From DAOUBF01 sp034432795 (GTDB taxonomy: Bacteria > Chloroflexota > Anaerolineae > DSLN01), in contig DAOUBF010000041.1 in the NCBI GenBank assembly GCA_034432795.1, positions 1 to 57,185 on the forward strand: 57,185 bases of DNA, read 5' to 3'. Positions 1 to 8,851 of the stretch are shown here, piece by piece. The position numbers and the translations under genes are program-made. The notes under the pieces are model-generated. The model did no database searches, had not been told where the DNA came from, and saw only the letters and a program-made list of their open reading frames with translations. Positions within the stretch are counted from its first letter, which is position 1. The number at the start of each line of letters is the position of its first letter.

Positions 1-3000
1 TGTGGGCCGAGGCTCCAGGTGCCGGCCACGGGGTCAAAGATTTGCACCGTGCCGGGGCGTTGGCCGGTGGACTCTTCGCCACTGATGACGTAGAAGCGGC
101 CATTGGCGAAGGCGCCCGCCGGGCGGGAGACAGGGGTGAGGACAGGGGCGATAGGTGTCCATTGCCCGCTGACCGGCGTGTTGGTCGGCGTGGCCGTAGG
201 CGGGGTGCCGGTGGCTGTGGGTGTGGCCGTGCCCACCTGGCGGAAGATACGGATCGCCCGACCTGCGCTGAGGACGGCCTCATCGCAGCTATACTGCAGG
301 GCATAGCCCGCCGGCCCATTCTGGATGCCCACCGAGGCCGAGGCCCCATCGTTGATGCTGGGGTCGCCGAAGTCGGTGTCCTGGTATACCAGGTAGATGT
401 CCCCCGTGCTCTCCTCCAACTGCACTTCAAAGGACACGCCCGAAGGGGTGCCAGGGAAGTGCTGGATGTCATCCCACTCAATCGTCAGCACCCGGTTGGG
501 CGCCGTCCCCGTCAGTTCCCACTGCACTGCTCCGCCCGCCGGTGGATACAGGTCATCCCAGAAGGGGAAGATAGCGACACCCAAAGTCGCGCTGGGCAGG
601 GGGCAGACGTTGCTGTAGGCGGTGCTTGACGTGGTGAACTGCAGGTTGCCGTTGGAGCTGACGTTGACCGAAGTGTAGGTCGTGCCGTAGAAGTTGAAGG
701 TGAAGCCGGAGGGGAAGGGCAAAGGCACAACCTGGTCATCGCCGGTGACGCCGACGTTGTTGGTGGCATCAATATAGGTCCGGGTGACCGTGTCGTCACA
801 GCGGTAGCCGAAGGGGTCGGGTGGGCCACAGCGCGGCGGCGGCGTGTTTGTGGGCGTCCGCGTAGGTGTGGGCGTGCGCGTGCTGGTGGGGGTGAGTGTT
901 GGCCCACCAGGGGTGATCGTCGGCGTGGGTGTGGGTGTCGGGCCGAGCGCGCAGTTGTAGCACACCAGCGCAAAGTCCTGGTCGGTCGTATCGCCGTTAT
1001 AAGGCACGCCGTCGCCGGCGATGTTCGCCGCCGTGATGGTGATGTTGTAGGTCCCGCTCGGCGTCTGGATGAAGACGTTCTCAATGTTGTTCTTGTTATC
1101 GGCCGTGCCGCCGGGCACCGACCAGCCGTTCTGGAAGTAGTTGCCGCGATAGGTCGTCGCGCCCTGGGTGACGGTCAGGTCCAGGTCGTTGACCCAGGCA
1201 GGCGTGGTGCCGCCGGTGCCTGGACCGGGCGCATCCGACCAGACGAGCGTGACCTTGAAGGGCTTGGTGGGGTCGGCCACGCTGGCGTAGAACGTCCAGG
1301 TGTTGCCCGTGTCGGTGAACAGCGTTTGCTGGTCGTAGTAGGCGGTCATCACGCCGCTGTCAATGACGTTGCCCAGGTTAATGCGCCCCCAGCCCTCGTG
1401 GCGGTTGGGGATGTCGGGCGTGCCCATGTCATAAGCGCCGTTGACGATCAGCGCCTTGACCATGGCCGGGCTGGGGTTGGCGCCGGCGTTGTTTTGCCGC
1501 CACCACTCGGTGACCAATGCCACTGCGCCGGAGCCGTGCGGCGCGGCCATGGAGGTGCCGGAGCACACCGCATGGATGGTGGAGCCGGGCGGTGTCGGGC
1601 TGGAGCACGAGCCGCCGGTGGGGTTGCGCGTGGAGACGACGTTCTCACCCGGCGCCGTGATGTACGGGCAGATGCGGCCATCCATGCAGGGGCCGCGGCT
1701 GGAGAAGCTGCTGATAGCGTCAATGTTACCGCTACCGGGCACGCCTGAGGCGTTGCGCCAGTTGAGCGAACTGGCCACGGTGAGGATGTTCTTGGCCTCG
1801 TGCGGCTGGGTCAGCCCGCTGAAGCCGGCGTTCCCGGCGGAGAACACGACGTTGATCGGCTCGGCGACGTTGGGTGTGTCCAGGTTGCCGTCGCGCACCA
1901 GGCGGTCATAGAGCGCGGCGTTAGGGGTGTAGCCGGCAGGCGATCCCTCGTTCCAACTGTTCTGCGTCAGGATAGAGTTGTTCAGGATGGCCTGCTTGGT
2001 GTAGTTCTGATGGGCGTCACTGAAATAGTGGTCGCCGTACTGGGCTGCAGGGGCCACCCCCAGGCCATACAGATAGCCCATAGGGTCGGTGATGCCCGAT
2101 GAGCCGCTGCCCAACAGGATGCCGGCGACGTGCGTGCCGTGCCCCATCGGGCCGGTGCCGATCTGATAGACCTGCCGCCCGGCCAGTTCGGGGTGCGTCT
2201 CGTTCACGCCTTCGTCCACGATGCTCACCACGATGCCTGAACCGTTAATGCCCTTGCTTGCCAGCCAGTTGAGATAGCCGGGCGGGTCGGGCGTGGTGCC
2301 GCTGAAGTTGCCTGCGATGATCTGGTCGGAGATCTCGTCCTCCGGCTGCGGCAGCGGCAGGACCTCCACCAGGCTGATCACGCCGGGCAGACGGGCGACG
2401 TCCACGACGCGCTCGCCGGGGAGTACGTAGGTGAGCACAAACTGGCCGACCGGTTCGGCCTGAAGTGGCGACAGGCGCACAAAGCGGCCTCCCAGAGCCT
2501 CAATGGCCGCGCGGATAGCGGCCAGGTTATTCGGGCTATACACCAAGACGGTCACATTGGCAATGGGGCCGCTACGCCCGTAGAGATTAGACGGGATGGC
2601 GTAGGCCGGGTGATAGGCGCCCACCCAGCGCACGAAGCCCAACTTGGCGGCTCGCTCGGCCTGCGTCCCATCCATCCACACCAGATAGGTGTTCTGGGCG
2701 AAGTACTGGATAACAGTGATGCCCTGGGCCTGGAGGGCGTCCAGCCACTCCCCCCTGGTTGGGCCACGGAGCTGGATGAAGTACAGCGCCTTCTGCTCCG
2801 TGTTGGGCGCGGCGCGCAAGTCCGCAGGGAGAGCCGGTTCGCCCTGGAGTGGGTCAAAGCGCCAGTTCTGCACGCCGAGGACGTAGGCGTTCTCCACGAC
2901 CTGATAGTTGACGCCAGCCGCGGCCAGGCGGGCCAGGTTGGCGGCATCCACCTCGGCCCAGAGGAACGCGCCGTAGTCCTCCACGTGGGCCGCCGTCACG

Positions 3001-3155
3001 CCGGCGCGCGCGTAGGCTTCTGGCGAGAGGCGGACGACGGTCAAGGCTTGGCCTGGGTCAGAGGTTGCTTCCTGGCGTCCGGCGGCCAGCAGACTGGCGG
3101 GGAGCAAGACGAGCAGCGCCAGTGCGGTGATAAGAAATCCCAGTCGTTTAGACAT
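1..3155 (-). CDS. Secreted S8 (subtilisin-like) serine protease, partial
   Basis: Open from an ATG at 3155 to the left edge (1051 codons, 3' end missing). The start is preceded by GGGAGGAGAG. Residues 1-25 form a signal peptide. The catalytic triad is visible: Asp314 (SIVDEGVNETHPEL), His339 (GHGTHVAG) and Ser535 (SGTSMAAPHG), with an Asn in FSAGNAG as oxyanion residue. After the protease come a beta-rich region resembling the jelly-roll domains of secreted subtilases, a Thr-Pro linker (about residue 735), a beta domain, a second Thr-Pro linker, and a Kelch-like start (RFYVISGEE, IFDPVAGTW). It probably degrades extracellular protein or processes surface proteins. The order protease, beta domain, Kelch is inferred by eye. 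The triad is certain, but the specificity and the true C-terminus are unknown. Confidence 0.93.
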   Translation of the reverse strand, partial: MSKRLGFLITALALLVLLPASLLAAGRQEATSDPGQALTVVRLSPEAYARAGVTAAHVEDYGAFLWAEVDAANLARLAAAGVNYQVVENAYVLGVQNWRFDPLQGEPALPADLRAAPNTEQKALYFIQLRGPTRGEWLDALQAQGITVIQYFAQNTYLVWMDGTQAERAAKLGFVRWVGAYHPAYAIPSNLYGRSGPIANVTVLVYSPNNLAAIRAAIEALGGRFVRLSPLQAEPVGQFVLTYVLPGERVVDVARLPGVISLVEVLPLPQPEDEISDQIIAGNFSGTTPDPPGYLNWLASKGINGSGIVVSIVDEGVNETHPELAGRQVYQIGTGPMGHGTHVAGILLGSGSSGITDPMGYLYGLGVAPAAQYGDHYFSDAHQNYTKQAILNNSILTQNSWNEGSPAGYTPNAALYDRLVRDGNLDTPNVAEPINVVFSAGNAGFSGLTQPHEAKNILTVASSLNWRNASGVPGSGNIDAISSFSSRGPCMDGRICPYITAPGENVVSTRNPTGGSCSSPTPPGSTIHAVCSGTSMAAPHGSGAVALVTEWWRQNNAGANPSPAMVKALIVNGAYDMGTPDIPNRHEGWGRINLGNVIDSGVMTAYYDQQTLFTDTGNTWTFYASVADPTKPFKVTLVWSDAPGPGTGGTTPAWVNDLDLTVTQGATTYRGNYFQNGWSVPGGTADNKNNIENVFIQTPSGTYNITITAANIAGDGVPYNGDTTDQDFALVCYNCALGPTPTPTPTITPGGPTLTPTSTRTPTPTRTPTNTPPPRCGPPDPFGYRCDDTVTRTYIDATNNVGVTGDDQVVPLPFPSGFTFNFYGTTYTSVNVSSNGNLQFTTSSTAYSNVCPLPSATLGVAIFPFWDDLYPPAGGAVQWELTGTAPNRVLTIEWDDIQHFPGTPSGVSFEVQLEESTGDIYLVYQDTDFGDPSINDGASASVGIQNGPAGYALQYSCDEAVLSAGRAIRIFRQVGTATPTATGTPPTATPTNTPVSGQWTPIAPVLTPVSRPAGAFANGRFYVISGEESTGQRPGTVQIFDPVAGTWSLGP

Positions 3156-3359
3156 CTCTCCTCCCTCATGATGTGTTGACCGCCCACAGCCTGTGTAGGA
3201 GATGCGCCTGGTGGGGGAAGGTCGGCTCTCAGCTACTGGCACGGGGGCGAAAGCGCTGATTTGTAAGGTCAAGGCGACCGTCGGGTGTAGTGTTACACGA
3301 TTATACAGGTGAGGTGCGAATTGCGCAAGTGGGGAAATCCGAAGCCCAAGGGAAAAGCC
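3156..3359. other. Intergenic region between the subtilase and the tRNA operon
   Basis: No gene is seen here. On the minus strand a TATAAT at 3300-3305 could be the -10 box of the subtilase gene, but I see no good -35 box for it. The rest is unremarkable. Confidence 0.4.
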
Positions 3360-3388
3360 TTGACAACTGGCTGCTTCACGGGTATACT
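3360..3388 (+). promoter_or_regulatory. Sigma-70-type promoter of the tRNA-Ala pair
   Basis: TTGACA at 3360-3365, a 17-nt spacer, and TATACT at 3383-3388. The box match and spacing are near consensus. The first tRNA starts about 85 nt downstream, leaving room for a 5' leader that RNase P would remove. Confidence 0.8.
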
Positions 3389-3475
3389 AATGTGCACACG
3401 TAGGGGGCGATAGGATAGAGGCGAACACGCCTGTCAGTGAAGAGCTTGCGGATTCTAGCTTGCCCCTGCGTGCTG

Positions 3476-3548
3476 GGGCCTGTGGCTCAGTTGGGAGAGC
3501 GCTGCAATCGCACTGCAGAGGTCGAGGGTTCAAGTCCCTCCAGGTCCA
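3476..3548 (+). tRNA. tRNA-Ala (anticodon CGC)
   Basis: A full cloverleaf can be folded by eye: acceptor GGGCCTG/CAGGTCC with discriminator A, D stem GCTC/GAGC, anticodon stem CTGCA/TGCAG with loop ATCGCAC, and T stem GAGGG/CCCTC with TTCAAGT. Anticodon CGC reads GCG (Ala). The 3' CCA is not encoded. It is co-transcribed with the next tRNA. Confidence 0.95.
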
Positions 3549-3549
3549 C

Positions 3550-3600
3550 TGTTGACGACGGAAGACGGAATGCCCTCGGGCTTTTGCCTTCTGTTCCATA
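3550..3600. repeat. Family A (GACGACGGA) repeat between the tRNAs
   Basis: GACGACGGAAGACGGAATG is followed by an imperfect inverted copy, GCCTTCTGTTCC. It is one of the many GACGACGGA/TCCGTCGTC elements of this window and here fills the spacer between two tRNA genes. Confidence 0.6.
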
Positions 3601-3601
3601 A

Positions 3602-3674
3602 GGGCCCGTGGCGCAGTTGGGAGCGCGTCTCAATGGCATTGAGAAGGTCGCGGGTTCAAGTCCCGCCGGGTCCA
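3602..3674 (+). tRNA. tRNA-Ala (anticodon GGC)
   Basis: Cloverleaf: acceptor GGGCCCG/CGGGTCC with discriminator A, D stem GCGC/GCGC, anticodon stem TCTCA/TGAGA with loop ATGGCAT, T stem GCGGG/CCCGC. Anticodon GGC reads GCC (Ala). No CCA is encoded. The acceptor and arms resemble the upstream tRNA-Ala(CGC), so the pair probably arose by duplication with anticodon-arm divergence. Confidence 0.95.
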
Positions 3675-3880
3675 CTGACAATGGAGCTGGATTGTATACT
3701 GCGTTGACCAGGAGTAGTAGGCCATCCCCACAGAGAGCCGCCTAATCCGGTGCAAGGGCGGCAGGGCGCCAGGGGGAGCGCCAGAACAGGCCGAACTCGC
3801 CTGCCAGCACCGCCGGGGAACGCCGATGAGGTCAGTAGTCGGCGGCGGTTCGCACCCGTTAGCGTGCTTTGAGTGACTGT

Positions 3881-3941
3881 GATGGACGACGGAAGGCAGA
3901 TGATGGGGCACATCCGTCCTCGGTCCTCCGTCCTCCGTCTG
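3881..3941. repeat. Family A repeat inside the T-box leader
   Basis: GATGGACGACGGAAGGCAG, then several copies of TCCGTCCTC-type sequence ending in CCGTCTGC. The halves are complementary, so the transcript should fold here. It lies between Stem I and the T-box core. Confidence 0.65.
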
Positions 3942-3967
3942 CAGTAACCAGGGTGGTACCGCGGAGC

Positions 3968-4001
3968 AACCCCTTCGTCCCTGACCGGCGAGGGGGTTTT
4001 T
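3968..4001 (+). terminator. Regulated intrinsic terminator of the leuS T-box
   Basis: AACCCCTTCGTC pairs with GGCGAGGGGGTT (12 bp, with G-T wobbles), the loop is CCTGACC, and a T run follows. It lies immediately after the T-box sequence and 31 nt before the leuS start, as expected for T-box attenuation. Confidence 0.88.
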
Positions 4002-4032
4002 GTTATATGCGAGAGGGATCAGGAGGTTGGAG

Positions 4033-6486
4033 ATGGCAAACAGTGAACCCTATATCCCACAGGAGATTGAGCCGAAGTGGCAGAAGCGCTGGGAGGCGGA
4101 CAAAATCTACCGCCAGGTGGTGGATTGGTCGCGTCCCAAGCACTACGCGCTGACCATGCTGCCCTATCCATCGGGCGACCTGCACATCGGCCATTGGTGG
4201 GCCATGGCGCCTTCCGACGCCCGCGCCCGCTACATGCGCATGAAGGGCTATAATGTCCTCTTCCCGATGGGCTTTGATGCCTTCGGCCTGCCCGCCGAGA
4301 ACGCGGCCATTCAGCGCGGCATCCATCCGGCGGAGTGGACCTATCGGAACATTGAGCGCATGCGCCAGCAACTCCGCAGTATGGGAGCCATGTTTGACTG
4401 GGAGCGGGAGATCATCACCTCCGATCCCGAATACTACAAGTGGACGCAGTGGTTCTTCCTGCAGTTCTATAAGCGCGGCCTGGCCTATAAGGCCTGGGCT
4501 GCGGTGGACTTCTGTCCCCACTGCAATACCACGCTGGCGCGGGAGCAGGTCGTGGGCGAGGACCGGCGCTGCGAGCGCTGCGGCACGCCGGTGATCAAGA
4601 AGGAGTTGGAGCAGTGGTTCTTTAAGATCACCGCCTATGCGGAGGAGTTGCTGGACTTCTCCAAGATGGAGTGGCCGGAGCGCGTGGTCAACATGCAGCG
4701 CAACTGGATCGGGCGCAGCGAGGGGGCAGAGATCACCTTCACCTCGGAGCAGGAGGACCCGATCGTGGTCTTCACTACCCGGCCCGATACGTTGTACGGC
4801 GCGACCTTTGTGGTGCTGGCGCCGGAGCACCCGCTGGTGGCGAAGCTGACGACACCGGAGCACGAGGTGCGCGTGCAGAACTACGTCAACCAGGCCCGCC
4901 GCCAGAGCGAGATTGACCGCCTGGCCGCCGACCGGCCCAAGACGGGCGTGTTCACGGGGGCCTATGCCCGCCATCCGTTGACCGGTGAGCGCCTGCCCAT
5001 CTTTGTGGGCGATTATGTGCTGATGACCTACGGCACGGGGGCGATCATGGGCGTGCCCGCGCACGATGAGCGCGATTTCGCCTTCGCTCAGGAGCATGGC
5101 CTGCCCATCCCGGTGGTGATCGCGCCGCCTGGCTGGAACGGCCAGCCGCTGACAGAGGCTTATACCGAGCCGGGCATTATGGTGAACTCCGGCCCGTTCA
5201 ACGGCCTGCCCAGCGAGGAGGGGAAAGCGGCGATCACGCGGGCGCTGGAGGAACGCGGGCTAGGCCGGGCGGCGGTCACCTACCGCCTGCGCGACTGGCT
5301 GATCAGCCGCCAGCGCTATTGGGGCGCGCCTATCCCTATCATCTACTGCCCGGCGTGCGGGACGGTGCCTGTGCCGGAGGATCAATTGCCGGTGTTGCTG
5401 CCGATGGACGTGGACTTCCGCCCGACCGGGGAGTCGCCGCTGAAGTTCCACGCGGGCTTCCGCTACACCACCTGCCCAAACTGCGGCGGGCCTGCCGAGC
5501 GCGAGACCGACACGATGGACACGTTCATGTGCTCCTCGTGGTACCAGTATCGCTACTTAAGCCCCCACGACGACCAGCACCCCTGGGACCCGGAGGAGGG
5601 GCGCTACTGGCTGCCGGTGGACCAGTACACGGGCGGGATTGAGCACGCCACCATGCACCTGCTGTACACGCGCTTCTTCACGAAGGTGCTGCGCGACATC
5701 GGGCTGGTGAACTTTGATGAGCCTATGTTGCGGTTGTATAACCAGGGCATCATCCTGGGCGAGGACGGCGAGAAGATGTCCAAGTCGCGTGGCAATGTGG
5801 TCGCGCCGGATGACCTGGTCGCCCGCTATGGCAGCGATACGGTGCGCGCCTACCTGATGTTCCTGGGCCGCTGGGACCAGGGCGGGCCTTGGAGCAGCAA
5901 GGGCATTGAGGGCGTTCGCCGCTGGCTGTACCGTGTCTGGGACGTGGTGCTGCAACCGGTTGAACTGAGCAGCACAGGCCGCACAGAGAACAAGCTGTCT
6001 GAGCGCGACCTGCGCCGCTGGACGCACCGGACGATCAAGCGCGTGAGCGACGACCTGGAGACTTTCTCCTTCAATACAGCCATCGCTGCGCTGATGGAGT
6101 TCACCAACGCGCTGGCGAAGGCCAAGGAGACACCGGTCGTCTATACGCCCGCCTGGGACGAGGCGATCACCACGCTGCTGTTGCTGATGGCGCCCTTTAC
6201 GCCCCATATCGCCGAGGAACTGTGGACGCGCACCGGGCGACCGTACAGCATCCACCAGCAACGCTGGCCCGTCTACGACGAGGCTGCCGCGGCTGCGGAG
6301 ATGATCACGCTGGTTGTCCAGGTCAATGGCAAGGTGCGCGCTCGCATCCAGGTGCCAGCGGACGTGACCGAGGAGCAGGCCAGGGAGGCGGCGCTGGCGA
6401 GCGAAGGCGTGCGCCGCCATTTGAACGGGAAGGCGCCGAAGAAGATCGTGTATGTGCCGGGGCGGTTGGTGAACATCGTGGTGTGA
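4033..6486 (+). CDS. leuS: Leucyl-tRNA synthetase
   Basis: Charges tRNA-Leu in the cytoplasm (class I synthetase). 817 aa, normal for bacterial LeuRS. The start is the ATG at 4033, with AGGAGG six bases upstream; an upstream TTG at 4000 lies in the terminator and is rejected. HIGH motif HIGH at 51-54 in PSGDLHIGHWW, a CPHC...CERC zinc ribbon before the editing region, CP1 editing motif TTRPDTLYGATF, and KMSKS at 581-585. The C-terminus has the usual anticodon-binding and tRNA-contact domains, ending VYVPGRLVNIVV. Controlled by the leucine T-box. A family A repeat abuts its stop codon. Confidence 0.98.
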   Translation: MANSEPYIPQEIEPKWQKRWEADKIYRQVVDWSRPKHYALTMLPYPSGDLHIGHWWAMAPSDARARYMRMKGYNVLFPMGFDAFGLPAENAAIQRGIHPAEWTYRNIERMRQQLRSMGAMFDWEREIITSDPEYYKWTQWFFLQFYKRGLAYKAWAAVDFCPHCNTTLAREQVVGEDRRCERCGTPVIKKELEQWFFKITAYAEELLDFSKMEWPERVVNMQRNWIGRSEGAEITFTSEQEDPIVVFTTRPDTLYGATFVVLAPEHPLVAKLTTPEHEVRVQNYVNQARRQSEIDRLAADRPKTGVFTGAYARHPLTGERLPIFVGDYVLMTYGTGAIMGVPAHDERDFAFAQEHGLPIPVVIAPPGWNGQPLTEAYTEPGIMVNSGPFNGLPSEEGKAAITRALEERGLGRAAVTYRLRDWLISRQRYWGAPIPIIYCPACGTVPVPEDQLPVLLPMDVDFRPTGESPLKFHAGFRYTTCPNCGGPAERETDTMDTFMCSSWYQYRYLSPHDDQHPWDPEEGRYWLPVDQYTGGIEHATMHLLYTRFFTKVLRDIGLVNFDEPMLRLYNQGIILGEDGEKMSKSRGNVVAPDDLVARYGSDTVRAYLMFLGRWDQGGPWSSKGIEGVRRWLYRVWDVVLQPVELSSTGRTENKLSERDLRRWTHRTIKRVSDDLETFSFNTAIAALMEFTNALAKAKETPVVYTPAWDEAITTLLLLMAPFTPHIAEELWTRTGRPYSIHQQRWPVYDEAAAAAEMITLVVQVNGKVRARIQVPADVTEEQAREAALASEGVRRHLNGKAPKKIVYVPGRLVNIVV

Positions 6487-6590
6487 TATAGACGACGGAC
6501 GACAGATGGCGGACGACGGACAACAGACGGCGGAGGACGGAGGACGAAAGATAGGGCCTTTCGTCCTCCGTCCCTCGTCTTTGGTCCTCC
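6487..6590. repeat. Family A (GACGACGGA) inverted repeat, leuS/YfhO junction
   Basis: Starts at the leuS stop codon: TATAGACGACGGACGACAG, more GACGACGGA-like units, then TTTCGTCCTCCGTCCCTCGTC in inverted orientation. Both arms are present, so it could form a long hairpin. The right half is read as the N-terminus of the next protein. Confidence 0.75.
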
Positions 6591-8851
6591 TCGGCCTGGC
6601 GCTCCTGCCGTTTTTGTTCTTCTGGCGCGTGTTCGCGCCTAACCCTGCTGACCGCCTGGTCTTCGCCTGGGGCGATTTCACCCAGGTGTTCTACCCGTTT
6701 CGGGCCTTTGTCTCCGCCGAGCTAAAGGCTGGGCGGTTGCCTCTGTGGAACCCCTCCATCTATAGCGGCCAACCGGCGCTGGCCGACAGCCAGCTTGCCG
6801 TGCTCTATCCGCTTTCGTGGCTGACGACGCTGTGGAGCCTGGGCCGTCCCATGACGATGGGCGATCTCCAGGTGGAGGCTGTGCTGCACCTGGCCTTGAC
6901 CAGCGTGTTCACCTACCTCTTTGCCCGACAGATCCTCACCCAGCGTGGAAGTGCGCTTATTGCTGCGCTGACCTTCACCTATGGCGGCTACCTGACCGCC
7001 TACCCGGTGCTCCAATTGGGCATTTTGGAGACGAATACCTGGTTGCCCTTCATTCTGCTCCACCTGGAACGAGGCATCCGCCAGGGGCAGCAGCTTGACC
7101 GGGCTTCAGCCCGGTACTGGTCGCTGGCGGGGCTGGGGCTGGCGCTGGCGATCACGGTCGGCCATCCCCAGGCCCTGGCCTATGTCGCCATCACGGCTGC
7201 GCTCTACCTGCTCTGGCGCGCCCGGAACGCTGGCTGGCCCTGGCGACGGACGTTCGGCGCGCTGGCGTTGTGGGCGGTGATTGGGCTGGGCCTATCGGCG
7301 GCGCAGTGGCTGCCTACGCTGGAATTTCTGCGCCTGACGCCCCGCGCCGGCGCCAGCTACGATTGGGCTTCGGGTGGGCTGGTGCTGCATGACCTGCTGG
7401 AGGGGCTCCTGCCGGGGCTGACCACGCCCTGGTTTACGCTGTACATCGGTATCGCGCCGCTGCTCCTGGCGGGTCTGGCGCTGACGGCCTGGTCTAGGCA
7501 GCCCCAGGTGCGCTTCTGGATGATAATCGCCCTTGCCGGGTTGCTGCTCTCCTTCGGCAGGCACATCTTCGCCTATGACCTGCTGTACCTGGTCGCGCCG
7601 GTACTGCGGCTGTTCCGTTCCCAGGAGCGCGCCGCCTTTATATTCAGCTTCGCGGCTGCTCTCCTGGCCGGATTGGGTAGCGATCTGCTTCAGGATAACG
7701 GACGACGGGCGATGGACAGCGGAGAGGGGCGGCACGCTGCGCCCCTACCGGGGGCAGGTGGGGTTGCCCTGCGCCGCGCCCGCCGCGCTGCGCTGGGGCT
7801 GGTCCTCGCCGGCCTGGCCCTGGCTGTGGTTGCGGGCGCGGTCTGGATAGCCGCCGGGCGCCCGGCGGATCATCCTATCGCCAGGGTGATGGATCAGGGG
7901 GTGTTTATTGCGCTTCTGGCGGCTATGGCGCTAGGGCTGCTGGCGCTATGGGAAAATCGCAGGCTGAGCCAGACGGCATTTGCCCTCCTCCTGGCCGGTG
8001 TGATCGGGCTGGACCTGTTCACGGTGAACGGCCAGAAGACGCTGGAACTGCCGCCAGAGGAGGGATATTATCCGCTGATCGGCGCTATTGCCCAGATACG
8101 GGCCGATAGCGCCGGGCCGTTCCGCGTAAGCAGCGAGGGGCTGTTCCCTGGCGACGGCAACGCGAGCATGGTTTATCGCCTGGAGGATGTGACCGGCAAC
8201 AGCCCGCTGCACCAGGCGGCCTACGACGCCTTTATTGAGCGGGTCAGTGAACTGCGCTGGTGGCACCTGTTAAACGTGAAGTACATCCTGACAAAGCGCA
8301 CCTTCCCGCCGGGCCAATTCACCCTGGTGCATCAGGGGGCAGAGGGCAACCTGTATCGGTTAGAGACGGCCTGGCCGCGCGCCTGGACTGTCTCGCAGGC
8401 GGTCCAGGTGCAGAACGACGCCGAGGCCTATCGCCTGCTCAGTGACCCTCAGTTTGACCCACGACAGACGGCGATCCTGGATACGCCCCTGGCGGGGCTG
8501 GCCGGCGGCGCACAGGTGGGGGCCATTTGGAGCAGCCCTGGCCGCCTGGGTATGGATGTGTTTGCACCGGGGCCTTCTCTCCTGGTTATCAGTGAGATTT
8601 ACACACCCGGCTGGCGGGCGTTCGTAGATGGCCGCCCGGTGCCCATCCTGCGGGCCGATGCCGTGCTCCAGGCCATCGTACTGCCTGCCGGGGCACGCTA
8701 TGTGGAACTTAACTATCTGCCCACGACGTTTATCGTCGGCGCCGTGATCAGCGCGGTTACCTTAGCAAGCGTTGCCATCCTCTGGTGGCGGGGCCGTCAA
8801 AGAAGGGACGGAGGGCTGTCAACGGATTCGGGGAACGGATTGAACGAATGA
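6506..8851 (+). CDS. YfhO-family multi-pass membrane protein
   Basis: 781 aa membrane protein of the YfhO family, a GT-C-like group linked to surface glycan or teichoic acid modification in Firmicutes. Seen: many hydrophobic segments up to about residue 500, the family motif WGDFTQVFYPFRAF near the N-terminus, LPLWNPSIYSGQPALAD, and a C-terminal soluble region with GWRAFVDGRPVPILRAD. The annotated start lies inside a family A repeat, so the first 25 residues or so (ADDGQQTAEDGG..., LRPSSLVLL) are repeat-encoded and the true start is unsure. Two more repeats are read in frame: CCGGGCTTCAGCCCGG (about residue 200) and a GACGACGGG/GGGGCGGCACG element (about residue 400). Probably co-transcribed with leuS. 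Confidence 0.82.
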   Translation: MADDGQQTAEDGGRKIGPFVLRPSSLVLLGLALLPFLFFWRVFAPNPADRLVFAWGDFTQVFYPFRAFVSAELKAGRLPLWNPSIYSGQPALADSQLAVLYPLSWLTTLWSLGRPMTMGDLQVEAVLHLALTSVFTYLFARQILTQRGSALIAALTFTYGGYLTAYPVLQLGILETNTWLPFILLHLERGIRQGQQLDRASARYWSLAGLGLALAITVGHPQALAYVAITAALYLLWRARNAGWPWRRTFGALALWAVIGLGLSAAQWLPTLEFLRLTPRAGASYDWASGGLVLHDLLEGLLPGLTTPWFTLYIGIAPLLLAGLALTAWSRQPQVRFWMIIALAGLLLSFGRHIFAYDLLYLVAPVLRLFRSQERAAFIFSFAAALLAGLGSDLLQDNGRRAMDSGEGRHAAPLPGAGGVALRRARRAALGLVLAGLALAVVAGAVWIAAGRPADHPIARVMDQGVFIALLAAMALGLLALWENRRLSQTAFALLLAGVIGLDLFTVNGQKTLELPPEEGYYPLIGAIAQIRADSAGPFRVSSEGLFPGDGNASMVYRLEDVTGNSPLHQAAYDAFIERVSELRWWHLLNVKYILTKRTFPPGQFTLVHQGAEGNLYRLETAWPRAWTVSQAVQVQNDAEAYRLLSDPQFDPRQTAILDTPLAGLAGGAQVGAIWSSPGRLGMDVFAPGPSLLVISEIYTPGWRAFVDGRPVPILRADAVLQAIVLPAGARYVELNYLPTTFIVGAVISAVTLASVAILWWRGRQRRDGGLSTDSGNGLNE
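7096..7121. repeat. Family G (GGCTTCAGCC) palindrome inside YfhO gene
   Basis: CCGGGCTTCAGCCCGG is a perfect 16-base palindrome followed by TACTGG. The same pattern (CCTGGCTTCAGCCAGG, CCAGTAC) occurs in the M50/PSP1 gap near 24565. Here it is translated as part of a membrane-protein loop. Confidence 0.6.
7689..7758. repeat. Family A plus family D repeat inside YfhO gene
   Basis: ACGGACGACGGGCGATGGAC is followed by AGGGGCGGCACGCTGCGCCCCTACC, a GGGGC...GCCCC inverted repeat. The insert is in frame and encodes a hydrophilic stretch (GRRAMDSGEGRHAAPLPG) between two membrane segments. Confidence 0.65.

Larger units (their letters stand above)
3715..4001 (+). promoter_or_regulatory. T-box riboswitch (leucine) upstream of leuS
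   Basis: The conserved T-box sequence AGGGTGGTACCGCG lies at 3950-3963 and is followed by an intrinsic terminator. Its TGGT bulge suits a tRNA with discriminator A. Upstream, Stem I shows AGAGAGCCGCC, GGTGCAAG, and the specifier context GAA-CTC-GC with CTC (Leu) at 3796-3798, matching the downstream leucyl-tRNA synthetase. By family knowledge, uncharged tRNA-Leu stabilises the antiterminator and switches leuS on. A family A repeat (3881-3941) occupies the segment between Stem I and the antiterminator, where T-box RNAs usually carry Stem III. A TATACT at 3695-3700 may be the -10 box; no convincing -35 box was seen. Confidence 0.9.

Noticed and set aside
3387..3913. Short ORFs on the minus strand reading GLEPATFSM or GLEPSTSAV
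   Set aside because: They are reverse translations of the two tRNA-Ala genes and the repeat. The GLEP signature is a well-known tRNA artefact.
4003..6681. Long minus-strand open frames opposite leuS (364 and 374 codons)
   Set aside because: High GC content opens antisense frames. The sequences are His/Arg/Leu-rich, have no family motifs, and leuS is certain.
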